A stretch of DNA of 7,546 nt from Sulfurimonas sp. (GCA_027063585.1 JAMORM010000070.1:1-7546), one strand, 5' to 3'. Numbered from the stretch's first letter, positions 1 through 6,129 are shown. The notes: generated by a model from the sequence alone, not told the origin. Made by a program: numbers and translations.

Positions 1-1854
1 AATAATCTCTTCTTGATTTTTCTCTCTTTTGTCTTTTGGTGTAAGTTTTACATAAATGAGTGCTTTGTTTTTCTCTTTTACACTGTTATAACCGACACTA
101 AGGGTTGTAAAAACTACATTTTTATCTGTTCGAACCATATTTTCAACTATTTTAGATTTACGAATCATTTCATCCAAACTTATACCTGCATGAGCTCTTA
201 ATTTTATCTCAAACTCTGCTTTATCCTCTTTAGGGATAAAATCCATACCAATTTTTGGAAAAAGTGCTAAAGAGGCAACAAAGACACCCAATACAAAGAT
301 AAGTGTTGAAACTTTAAAACGCAGCACAAATTTCAGTGTTATTGCATACATTCTGTCTAAGAGTACAAAAATAGGTTCTGTAATATTGTAAAATCTACTC
401 TCTTTCTTTTCTAACACTCTTGCACTCAAACTCGGCATAAAACTCATAGCAACCGTATAGGAGACGATAACGGCAAAACCGACCGTCATCGCAAAACTCT
501 CAAAGAACTTCCCTACAATGCCGCTCATATGTGCCACAGGAAGGAAAACTGCAAGAAGCATAGCCGAGATTGCCAAAATAGCAAAAGCCATCTCTTTAAC
601 CCCATACAAAGCCGCTTCAAACTTACCCATACCCGCTTCCATCTTTTTGTAGATGTTTTCTAAAACAACGATGGCGTCATCTATAATAATACCAATGGCA
701 AGGGTAAGCCCGATAAGTGTCATTTTGTTCAAATCAAATCCCATCAGATTCATAAGTGCGATTGTTCCAAAAATTGATATAGGAATAGAGAGAGCCGAAA
801 CCAAAGTAATGGTAAAGTTTCTTAAAAATCCAAAAATAATGATGACTGCTAAAAATGCACCATAAATAAGGTCAAATTTTACATCTTCAAGTGAGTGAAT
901 AATAAAAGGGGTTGTATCTTGCAGAGTTACTACACCATACTTTTCACCTGCCATTTTTTTAAGTTGCGGCACAGTTGCTTTTACGCGGTTTACTATATCT
1001 ATCGTATTTGTTCCTGAAATCTTTTGCACTTCAAGCATAACACCTGGAGTACCGTTATAGGAAGAGTAGCTTTTTGCATCACTTAAATCATCTACAACTT
1101 TTGCCACATCTTTAAGTCTTAAATCATCTTTTATGATGATATTTTTAAGTTGCCCAACACTTAAAGCATCCGCTTTTGTTTTTAGAATGATCTCTTGTGT
1201 TTTTGTTATAAGCTTTCCACCACCGATTTTGACATTTTCACGTGCTACGATGTCATTTAACTCTTTTACCGTTATGCCAAATTTGTTGAGTTTATAGATA
1301 TCGGGAAATATTTTTATCTCTCTGTCTTTGTAGCCTATGATGTTAATAGCACCGACACCGTTAATCTTTTGCAAAGCCGGTTTAACCTTTTCATCGGCAA
1401 ATACCATAAGGTTTTGCAAAGTATCTTTTTTGGCTGTTAAAAAGACATTGATAACAGGAGCTCCACCGATATCAAGTTTGCTTACAAGTGGAGTTTGTGC
1501 ATCTTTTGGAAGCACTACTGCTGAGACTTTATCTCGTACATCATTTGTTGCTTCATTTATATCTCTTTCTAAAAAGAACTTCACCATCACAACAGAGACA
1601 CCGTCACTGCTTGTAGAAGTGATACTGTCAACGCCGCCTATGCGTGAGATTGCCTCTTCTATCTTCTCTGTAACCTGTGATTCTATCGTATCTGCTTCCA
1701 CACCCGGATAGATAGTCTTAACTGTAACTATGGGAAAATCTACATTAGGGTAGAGTGCCGAGGGCATACTTTTAAAACTCATATACCCAAAAATCACCAA
1801 TGTAAAGACATACATCAGTGTTGCTATGGGTCTGTTAATTGCCAATTTATACAT
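1..1854 (-). CDS. RND efflux permease, HAE/AcrB-like (N-terminal 618 residues; 3' end beyond window)
   Basis: Inner-membrane proton-driven pump subunit of a tripartite efflux system. I translated the minus strand from ATG at 1854 to base 1 and found one uninterrupted frame of 618 codons; family members are about 1,000-1,050 residues, so roughly 60% is visible. TM1 lies at about residues 10-29, followed by the first periplasmic porter region (LYPNVDFPIVTV, YPGVEADTIE). TM2-TM4 span about 328-399. TM4 carries IGIIIDDAIVVLEN with adjacent Asp392-Asp393, matching the AcrB proton-relay pair Asp407/Asp408. This pair suggests the hydrophobe/drug (HAE) branch rather than metal-exporting CusA types. 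The second half begins near TM7 (VSTLIFVLGVFVASLALF), followed by GMDFIPKEDKAEF. The TM10 relay lysine is outside the window. The start is 2 nt after the adaptor stop, with only a weak GGAAAA site, so translation is probably coupled. Substrate cannot be told from sequence. Confidence 0.95.
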   Translation of the reverse strand, partial: MYKLAINRPIATLMYVFTLVIFGYMSFKSMPSALYPNVDFPIVTVKTIYPGVEADTIESQVTEKIEEAISRIGGVDSITSTSSDGVSVVMVKFFLERDINEATNDVRDKVSAVVLPKDAQTPLVSKLDIGGAPVINVFLTAKKDTLQNLMVFADEKVKPALQKINGVGAINIIGYKDREIKIFPDIYKLNKFGITVKELNDIVARENVKIGGGKLITKTQEIILKTKADALSVGQLKNIIIKDDLRLKDVAKVVDDLSDAKSYSSYNGTPGVMLEVQKISGTNTIDIVNRVKATVPQLKKMAGEKYGVVTLQDTTPFIIHSLEDVKFDLIYGAFLAVIIIFGFLRNFTITLVSALSIPISIFGTIALMNLMGFDLNKMTLIGLTLAIGIIIDDAIVVLENIYKKMEAGMGKFEAALYGVKEMAFAILAISAMLLAVFLPVAHMSGIVGKFFESFAMTVGFAVIVSYTVAMSFMPSLSARVLEKKESRFYNITEPIFVLLDRMYAITLKFVLRFKVSTLIFVLGVFVASLALFPKIGMDFIPKEDKAEFEIKLRAHAGISLDEMIRKSKIVENMVRTDKNVVFTTLSVGYNSVKEKNKALIYVKLTPKDKREKNQEEII

Positions 1855-1856
1855 TG

Positions 1857-2564
1857 TTATTTTCCATCAACAAGGATATAACCATCGCCAAAAAGCCCGA
1901 CAGTAAAATCTTTTGCTTTTACTTCTGCTTTTATTTTTCTGTTGTCAAAATTGGCATACGGATAAATTTTTGAGATAACACCTTTGTATGTTTTGTTATC
2001 ACCATCTACTTTATACTCAAATGTCTGTCCAACTTTGACAATATTATGATATTTCTGATCAAATTCCAAAATAAGTTTTCTTGCATGAAGACTTTGGATT
2101 TTAAAAACGGTTTTGAGCATCATACCGCTGACTGCATCCCCAATTTCTATTGCTTTATCATAGATAATCCCATCAAACGGAGCTTTTAAAATTGTCTTTT
2201 CATAGAGTGCCTGTTGGTAGGCTACTGAAGCTTTTGCGTTTTCATAGTTACTGAGTACTTTATCGTACTTATTCGCATCAATAAGATTTTTGATTTTTTC
2301 TTGTCTTTTTAGCTCTCTTGAAGCAAATTTGAGAACAATTTTTGTTTTTTGTAGCATTGCTTTAATGTCATTATTGTCAAGTGATGCTAATATTTTATTT
2401 TCTTTTACAGTCGAGCCAATGTCAACATAGACTTTTTGTACTATTCCACTGGCTGTAAAAGCAAGGTTGGCACTCTTTTGTGCTGCCACATCAAAAGTTG
2501 CGTAAATATTTTGGGCATGTGATAGAGTTACAATCATAAATAAAGTTAAAATTATTTTTTTCAT
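1857..2564 (-). CDS. RND efflux periplasmic adaptor (membrane fusion protein), short form
   Basis: Periplasmic linker joining the RND permease to the TolC-type channel. The 235-residue precursor has a signal peptide at residues 1-17 (cleavage after SHA). There is no lipobox Cys, so it is probably soluble rather than a lipoprotein. The two halves of the lipoyl-like domain are visible at about 37-63 (SGIVQKVYVDIGSTVKENKI) and 124-148 (ILKAPFDGIIYDKAIEIGD). They flank a short alpha-helical hairpin at about 66-122. A beta-barrel domain follows at about 149-232, ending VGLFGDGYILVDGK. Typical adaptors are 350-400 residues; here the hairpin is compact and the membrane-proximal domain appears to be missing altogether. 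The reading frame is intact, so this looks like a natural short form, not a broken gene. ATG overlaps the TolC-gene stop (ATGA) and is preceded by GGAGGAG at 8 nt spacing. Operon position between tolC and RND genes supports the assignment. Confidence 0.93.
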   Translation of the reverse strand: MKKIILTLFMIVTLSHAQNIYATFDVAAQKSANLAFTASGIVQKVYVDIGSTVKENKILASLDNNDIKAMLQKTKIVLKFASRELKRQEKIKNLIDANKYDKVLSNYENAKASVAYQQALYEKTILKAPFDGIIYDKAIEIGDAVSGMMLKTVFKIQSLHARKLILEFDQKYHNIVKVGQTFEYKVDGDNKTYKGVISKIYPYANFDNRKIKAEVKAKDFTVGLFGDGYILVDGK

Positions 2565-3802
2565 TTTATAAACTCCTCCAAGTCTTTGTTGTTATAGTAA
2601 TAATAAATTGCATAGGCAATCTCTAAATTGTTAAGTGATTTTTCATAGGTTGCTTTTGCTTGGGTTTTTGATGAGAGTGCATCAAGATAGACAACATTAT
2701 CAACAATACCTGCATTGTATTTTTCAGTAATTGTTTTAAGGGCACTCGTTGCAGCTCTGAGTGCACTTCGTGAACTTTTAATGTTAAGCTCGGCTGTATA
2801 AATTCTCTGAAGTGCAAGTTCAAGCTGCATTTGCTGCTCTTTTGATTTATAAATAATTTGTTGGTTTAGAGCCTCTGCTTGGAGTTTTATAGCCTCTTTT
2901 TGTTCTTTAAGCGTTCCAAAGTCAAAAAGTCTTAAACCAACAGTAGCCATTATTTCATTTTGATTATTTAAAAGCTGTATAGGCTGACCGGCTAAGACAG
3001 GTTTATCTTGATAATCATAAACAGAATAGGTATCTTCTATGCGTATTGTCGGATAATAATAACTGTCAATCGTTTCGCTTAAATTTAAAAGAGCAGTTTT
3101 ATTGTATTTTAGTGCTGCAATGCTGTCAAGTTCATCTTCATTTTGTTGCACTGTTTTGTCAAATTTAGAATCTTCTAAAGAATCAATTTTTTTACCAACC
3201 TCTAATTCTAAACCTTTTTTAAGTGATGTAATTTGAAATTTTATAGACTCTATTGCGTAGATATTGCTGTCATATGCAGATTGGAGTCTGTCTACATCAT
3301 CACTCGTTGCAAGCTCGGCTTCATAAAAATGCTGCATTCTCTCGAGTTGTGCTTTTACTGCTCTTGAAGCTTCCTCCTGTGCTTCAAGCGTTGCCTTGAG
3401 TGTTTTGAGATTGTAATAATCCTGTGTAATGGAGAGCAAAATAGACTTTTTTGTATCTTTATAGGTAAAAGATGCTGATTTGTGTTCACTCTCTTTTTGC
3501 TTTTTAGTATATGATTTTTTTCCGCCGTCATATATGTCAAAACCGACTTTAGCACTTGCTCCGTATGTTGTTCCAGGCTGAAAAGGGCTTGCATCATCAT
3601 CTCTTTTATAAAAAGCACTCGCATCCAAAGTAGGGAAATAGTTGCTTTTTGCACTCTCAAGCTCTTTTTCTTTTGCGTGAACTGAGATTTTAGAAGCATT
3701 AACAAGGTCATTGTTTTGTTTTGCAAAGTCAAGCAGTGATCGTAAATCATCACCCAGTAAAAGTGCCGGTACGATACCAAGCAGTAGTAGTTTTTTCATC
3801 AT
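2561..3802 (-). CDS. TolC-family outer membrane efflux channel
   Basis: Outer-membrane exit duct of the tripartite pump, forming a trimeric beta-barrel with a periplasmic alpha-helical tunnel. The 413-residue precursor starts with a signal peptide (MMKK, then a Leu-rich core, likely cleaved after Gly17 before DDLRSL). There is no Cys at the cleavage point, so it is TolC-like rather than an acylated OprM type. Two tandem OEP repeats are recognisable. The first, about residues 20-205, has long Ala/Lys/Glu helices and LATSDDVDRLQSAYDSNIYA. The second, about 225-400, has LRLFDFGTLKEQKEAIKLQAEALNQ and YNAGIVDNVVYLDALSSKTQ. The length is normal for the family. The protein ends in a Tyr-rich segment followed by NNKDLEEFIK. 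Two consecutive ATGs (3802 and 3799) are possible starts. The SD-like GGAGG at 3811-3807 is only 4 nt from the first and 7 nt from the second, so the second (412 residues) may be the one used. Overlaps the repressor gene upstream and the adaptor gene downstream. Confidence 0.94.
   Translation of the reverse strand: MMKKLLLLGIVPALLLGDDLRSLLDFAKQNNDLVNASKISVHAKEKELESAKSNYFPTLDASAFYKRDDDASPFQPGTTYGASAKVGFDIYDGGKKSYTKKQKESEHKSASFTYKDTKKSILLSITQDYYNLKTLKATLEAQEEASRAVKAQLERMQHFYEAELATSDDVDRLQSAYDSNIYAIESIKFQITSLKKGLELEVGKKIDSLEDSKFDKTVQQNEDELDSIAALKYNKTALLNLSETIDSYYYPTIRIEDTYSVYDYQDKPVLAGQPIQLLNNQNEIMATVGLRLFDFGTLKEQKEAIKLQAEALNQQIIYKSKEQQMQLELALQRIYTAELNIKSSRSALRAATSALKTITEKYNAGIVDNVVYLDALSSKTQAKATYEKSLNNLEIAYAIYYYYNNKDLEEFIK
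2573..2579 (-). promoter_or_regulatory. Ribosome binding site of the adaptor gene
   Basis: The minus strand reads GGAGGAG, then 8 nt, then ATG at 2564. The site sits inside the last codons of the TolC-like gene, which encode the Glu-Glu of its C-terminus. It fixes the adaptor start and implies independent, efficient initiation in addition to stop/start coupling. Confidence 0.8.
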
Positions 3803-4392
3803 CTCTCCTCCATTAAATCAAATAGCATATCTATTTGATTATCTATTTTTTGTTGTAAATCTGTTATGGCATTTGTTGTAACACTCATTATAAAAGCCCC
3901 CTGAGCAAAAGCAAAAATCCCCATAATAAGCTCTTTTATTTCAGGTTTTAACTCTTTGTTTTGTATGCCCTCTTGAATGATTGCTTCCATCCATTTCTCA
4001 TATAAAAAATAGCATTCTGTTTGAAAGTTAAGCATATCTTCATTTGTGCTACTTAGCGCAATAGCGGTAAACTGTTTATATATCTCACGTAACTCTTTAT
4101 CTGCATCAATATAAAAGAAGCTAAAGAAACTCTTGACTTTCTCTCTGGTTGATGTAAATTTGCTAAGTTCTGCTTCTTTTTGCTTATTGTGCTCTTGCAT
4201 AAGAATCTCAACTAATTCAAAAACAATTTCATCTTTGTTCTTAAAGTATTCATAGACAGTACCTTTACCAATACCTGCGGCTTTTGCTATTTGAGAAATT
4301 GTTATATTGTTAATTCCGTCTTTTAAAATTAACGCTTTTGTTCCAAGTGCAATATCTTTTTTCTTCTGTTCTTTATCAACTATAATTGCCAA
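3799..4392 (-). CDS. TetR/AcrR-family transcriptional repressor of the efflux operon
   Basis: DNA-binding repressor expected to be released by a small hydrophobic ligand, probably a pump substrate. The 197-residue length is typical of the family. The N-terminal TetR DNA-binding domain is clear: ALILKDGINNITISQIAKAA is followed by GIGKGTVYEYFKNKDEI, placing the helix-turn-helix at about residues 30-49. The remaining residues (about 60-197) form the alpha-helical ligand-binding and dimerisation domain, which is not conserved enough to name a ligand. The start codon is TTG at 4392. An AGGGAGG ribosome site 5 nt upstream supports it, and the protein then begins with a charged lead (VDKEQKKKDIALG) as usual for the family. 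It is the first gene of the operon, and its stop overlaps the TolC-like start. Its likely operator is directly upstream, so autoregulation of the whole operon is inferred. It is functionally reminiscent of CmeR/AcrR but not assignable to either. Confidence 0.93.
   Translation of the reverse strand: MAIIVDKEQKKKDIALGTKALILKDGINNITISQIAKAAGIGKGTVYEYFKNKDEIVFELVEILMQEHNKQKEAELSKFTSTREKVKSFFSFFYIDADKELREIYKQFTAIALSSTNEDMLNFQTECYFLYEKWMEAIIQEGIQNKELKPEIKELIMGIFAFAQGAFIMSVTTNAITDLQQKIDNQIDMLFDLMEER
3807..3811 (-). promoter_or_regulatory. Ribosome binding site of the TolC-like gene, with tandem ATGATG starts
   Basis: The minus strand reads GGAGG AGAG ATG ATG. The repressor stop TGA is embedded in ATGATG, so the first ATG overlaps it by 3 bases and the second by 1. 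The spacing of 7 nt to the second ATG is closer to optimum than the 4 nt to the first. The site itself lies in the last Glu-Glu codons of the repressor. Confidence 0.75.
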
Positions 4393-4397
4393 GACAA

Positions 4398-4404
4398 CCT
4401 CCCT
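4398..4404 (-). promoter_or_regulatory. Ribosome binding site fixing the TTG start of the repressor gene
   Basis: The minus strand reads AGGGAGG, then 5 nt, then TTG. No ATG lies in frame near this site. The strong SD-like sequence with a weak start codon is what fixes the start at 4392. Confidence 0.75.
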
Positions 4405-4412
4405 AATCTATT

Positions 4413-4431
4413 TTGACCGACCATCGTTCAA
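4413..4431. promoter_or_regulatory. Candidate TetR-type operator (imperfect palindrome)
   Basis: The plus strand reads TTGACCGACCATCGTTCAA. Compared with its reverse complement, 14 of 19 positions agree, giving the symmetric core TTGA-n-CGA-nnn-TCG-n-TCAA. Size and style match operators of TetR-family repressors, many of which use CGA/TCG or GACC/GGTC half-sites. It sits about 20 bp upstream of the repressor TTG and covers the transcription start expected from the TATAAT at 4439-4434, a position where bound repressor would block initiation. Binding by this particular repressor is inferred. Confidence 0.6.
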
Positions 4432-4444
4432 GTATTATAATACT
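4431..4444 (-). promoter_or_regulatory. Putative promoter -10 box of the efflux operon within a perfect 14-bp palindrome
   Basis: The stretch AGTATTATAATACT is its own reverse complement. Read on the minus strand it contains a perfect TATAAT at 4439-4434, which predicts a transcription start near 4427 and a leader of about 35 nt before the TTG at 4392. No good -35 hexamer is visible at normal spacing, which is common in Campylobacterota sigma-70 promoters. Because of the symmetry a TATAAT is present on the plus strand as well (4436-4441), so bidirectional activity cannot be excluded. The palindrome touches the operator candidate at base 4431. Confidence 0.55.
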
Positions 4445-4546
4445 GTTAATCTTCATCTATCTAGCAAAGTTTAAAATTTTATAGTTAAAAGTAAAAAAAG
4501 TTACGATTTGAAACTTTTGTCAACACTAATACCAATCCAAAATAGC

Positions 4547-4584
4547 TTGAACAAAATTATGTTTCGTTTTGTAATTTTGTACAA
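4547..4584. repeat. 13-bp inverted repeat with 12-nt spacer
   Basis: The left arm TTGAACAAAATTA (4547-4559) and right arm TAATTTTGTACAA (4572-4584) are reverse complements at 12 of 13 positions, including a perfect inner 9 bp (ACAAAATTA/TAATTTTGT). The spacer is TGTTTCGTTTTG. It lies about 110 bp from the efflux promoter and about 70 bp from the -10 of the small gene. No T-tract follows, so it is not a convincing intrinsic terminator. It could be a protein-binding site or a structured RNA element. Confidence 0.6.
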
Positions 4585-4598
4585 TGCCAAAAAGATGT

Positions 4599-4630
4599 TA
4601 TCAAAATTCTTGATAGAATATAACCTATCA
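4599..4630. repeat. Cluster of overlapping short inverted repeats (TATCA/TGATA)
   Basis: TATCAA (4599-4604) and TTGATA (4610-4615) form a 6-bp inverted repeat around AATTC. The overlapping TGATAG (4611-4616) also pairs with CTATCA (4625-4630) across an 8-nt spacer. The middle element can pair with either neighbour but not both at once. The cluster ends about 20 bp before the TATAAT at 4650, where an activator or repressor of the plus-strand gene could bind. Confidence 0.45.
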
Positions 4631-4649
4631 TTAAGAGAGAATACAATAC

Positions 4650-4655
4650 TATAAT
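4650..4655 (+). promoter_or_regulatory. Putative -10 box for the 125-residue protein gene
   Basis: A perfect TATAAT on the plus strand, 60 bp before the ATG at 4716, predicts a leader of about 54 nt. The hexamer at 17-bp spacing upstream (ATCATT) is a poor -35, as often seen in Campylobacterota. Part of it belongs to the TATCA/TGATA inverted-repeat cluster. Confidence 0.5.
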
Positions 4656-4715
4656 CTTTATACATTAGTAACAAGTATATAACTACCGAACATATAAAAA
4701 ATAAAGATTGAGAAA

Positions 4716-5093
4716 ATGAAAAAAATAATATTAATAATATTTATAGTATTGCAACTCCATGCAACAGACACTTTTAACAGTGAAGCAAGTCATTTTGCTG
4801 GTGCTGCTGTGTTAGCAGGTGCCGCAACAGCAATTGTAGATCAGTTTCCAGAATATAAACAAAATCGTTTTTTAATTGGTTTTAGTATAAGTACTGCAAT
4901 TGGAACTGTGGATCAGACAATACAGTATATTGAAGATGGTGGAATCGGAGGTCAACTTCTGGATCTTTCTTTTCATGTACTTGGTTCAGCATTAGGTGCA
5001 TGGATGACTGATAAATATATCTTGTCACCAATACTTATAGATTCAAAAAGTGAAGGAAAGTACATGGGTGTAAAAGTAGCATATTCTTTTTAA
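4716..5093 (+). CDS. Small exported protein of unknown function (loosely YfiM-like)
   Basis: I do not recognise this 125-residue protein with confidence. It begins with a signal peptide (MKKIILIIFIVLQLHA, cleavage before TDT) without a lipobox Cys, so it is exported but not a lipoprotein. The mature part has SHFAGAAVLAGAATAIV (about 25-41), a polar PEYKQNR stretch, a Gly-rich hydrophobic segment FLIGFSISTAIGTVDQT, then a Gly-rich link (EDGGIGG) and LLDLSFHVLGSALGAWMTDK. The order HF, IG, G, then D and G-x-x-x-G resembles the small envelope proteins around E. coli YfiM/DUF2279, but the match is recalled from pattern only. The C-terminus GVKVAYSF ends in Phe with alternating hydrophobic residues, as in outer-membrane beta-strands. 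The ribosome site is poor (AAAGATTGAG). The gene is divergent from the efflux operon and convergent with the lpxR-like gene, 64 bp away, so it is transcribed alone in this window. Confidence 0.82.
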   Translation: MKKIILIIFIVLQLHATDTFNSEASHFAGAAVLAGAATAIVDQFPEYKQNRFLIGFSISTAIGTVDQTIQYIEDGGIGGQLLDLSFHVLGSALGAWMTDKYILSPILIDSKSEGKYMGVKVAYSF

Positions 5094-5116
5094 ATAGTTC
5101 AAAGCTTAATCTTCCT

Positions 5117-5191
5117 ATTTGGCGGACTAACATTTAATTATTACAATCAGCTTATTATTAAAACTCAAAAGAGTAAGAGAACCCGCCAAAT
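5117..5191. repeat. 9-bp inverted repeat spanning the convergent gene ends
   Basis: ATTTGGCGG (5117-5125) in the 64-bp intergenic gap is perfectly complementary to CCGCCAAAT (5183-5191) inside the 3' end of the lpxR-like gene. The loop is 57 nt. These GC-rich arms stand out in an AT-rich gap. Transcripts from either side could fold here, but the long loop and missing T-tract argue against a classical terminator. No other terminator-like hairpin is visible between the two genes. Confidence 0.35.
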
Positions 5192-6129
5192 GTATCTATT
5201 GTGTTTTGCTGTTTGCTGTAAGGTGATTGAGATTGGTAGAAAAATGTAAATTTATGTGCATTATAATACAAATCTATACCGGCATATGCAGAAGCGTTTA
5301 GTATATTTTTATCAAGATTGTACCCTTCATTTTTTGCTTCTTCAAGTATATATGAATATGCCAAAATATCCATATTGACTCCAACTGAACCAGACCAACC
5401 AAAACCTTTGTGTTTTGTATCTGTCTGCAATAAAACGGCTTCTTCTTTTAGGTAAGGGTAATGTACATTAAAATTTTGAATGTAATTTTTTCCTATGCGA
5501 AACATACTGCTTCCAAAAACATCAGTAGAAAAATTTCCCACTTCAAATCCGGCTTGATTAAACCAGTCCATATCAAGCCCGCGAAAATTATTCTTTTGCC
5601 AGCTTATCTCCCCATATTTATAAAGAAGCGTAAGTGTGTATTGTGTTGCTAGTTGTGTATCCCATCCTTGGGATTTATCATTACCTATGATCTTGTGAAA
5701 ATAATTTTGAACCGCTTCACCACCGGCTTCATCTCCTACAACTCCGGCTTCTATCCTGTACTCATGAAAACTTTGCTTACTCCATTTAAAAAGATAAGCC
5801 GATATACCCAGATAACCTGCATAAGGTACATCATCATGTTGTGGAGTTACAAGGTCGGTATTGGATGGAGTAATAATAATTTGATTGATACTTAAACCGG
5901 CAGTACAACTATCCAAAGAATTTCCAAAAGGCAGTTTTTTTGCTAAAGTGGAGTATCTTGAAGAATTTTCTTGCAATTTGTAAGTATCATCCAACCAACT
6001 TAAAGCCATCCCATTAGTAAAATGCTTATCTGTCCCTGCAAAAAAATCATTGTAGAATAAAAAAGCAAATTGATCCGCTTTGAGTATTGTAGAACATATT
6101 AAAACTATCCATATAATTTTTTGTTTCAT
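5158..6129 (-). CDS. lpxR: LpxR-family lipid A 3'-O-deacylase (outer membrane)
   Basis: Predicted outer-membrane beta-barrel hydrolase that removes the 3'-linked acyl or acyloxyacyl chain from lipid A, altering surface charge, permeability and innate recognition. The 323-residue length is close to Salmonella LpxR. A signal peptide covers residues 1-18 (cleavage after LKA). The N-terminal signature FLFYNDFFAGTDKHFTNGM is present, with Asn27-Asp28 at mature positions 9-10, the same numbers as the catalytic Asn9/Asp10 of LpxR. Family blocks DDVPYAGYLG (about 99-108) and GVVGDEAGGEAVQNYFHKII followed by GNDKSQGWDTQL (about 129-160) follow. His145 is the likely counterpart of the catalytic His122. 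The protein ends FGGFSYSFEF, a typical terminal beta-strand with Phe. The start directly abuts the stop of the UbiB-like gene (TAAATG), with AGGA 9 nt upstream, so co-translation is likely. Actual lipid A activity is inferred; family members of other specificity may exist. Confidence 0.88.
   Translation of the reverse strand: MKQKIIWIVLICSTILKADQFAFLFYNDFFAGTDKHFTNGMALSWLDDTYKLQENSSRYSTLAKKLPFGNSLDSCTAGLSINQIIITPSNTDLVTPQHDDVPYAGYLGISAYLFKWSKQSFHEYRIEAGVVGDEAGGEAVQNYFHKIIGNDKSQGWDTQLATQYTLTLLYKYGEISWQKNNFRGLDMDWFNQAGFEVGNFSTDVFGSSMFRIGKNYIQNFNVHYPYLKEEAVLLQTDTKHKGFGWSGSVGVNMDILAYSYILEEAKNEGYNLDKNILNASAYAGIDLYYNAHKFTFFYQSQSPYSKQQNTIDTFGGFSYSFEF

Larger units (their letters stand above)
4393..4715. 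other. Divergent intergenic regulatory region, no gene
   Basis: This 323-bp stretch separates the leftward efflux operon from the rightward small gene. I see no credible coding frame and no tRNA-like structure. From left to right it holds the repressor-gene ribosome site, the operator candidate, the palindromic -10 of the efflux operon, a very AT-rich stretch, a long inverted repeat (4547-4584), a cluster of TATCA/TGATA inverted repeats (4599-4630) and a TATAAT box for the downstream gene (4650-4655). Confidence 0.7.

Noticed and set aside
653..865. Plus-strand open frame of 70 codons
   Set aside because: Antisense to the TM2-TM4 region of the permease, including the Asp-Asp motif; no ribosome site and no recognisable protein.
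1337..1711. Plus-strand open frame of 124 codons
   Set aside because: It lies entirely antisense to the conserved porter domain of the RND permease and its translation is low-complexity Ser/Thr/Ile without any domain; a shadow frame.
1..1854. Possible frameshift or decay in the permease
   Set aside because: Direct translation of the minus strand gave 618 codons without a stop and with family motifs in the right order; the gene is cut only by the window edge.
3355..3780. Minus-strand open frame of 141 codons
   Set aside because: Shifted frame inside the TolC-like gene, whose own frame encodes a complete conserved protein; composition is not protein-like.
5094..5157. Bidirectional intrinsic terminator between the convergent genes
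   Set aside because: The only local symmetry (TTTAAT...ATTAAA) is all A/T with mismatches and would give a very weak stem; not supportable as a terminator.
5653..5895. Plus-strand open frame of 80 codons
   Set aside because: Antisense to the most conserved LpxR blocks, so it is best explained as a shadow.
6094..6129. Possible lipobox Cys (Cys12) in the LpxR-like signal peptide
   Set aside because: The residue before Cys is Ile, not Gly/Ala/Ser, and a normal signal peptidase I site (LKA) follows; an integral beta-barrel needs no lipid anchor.
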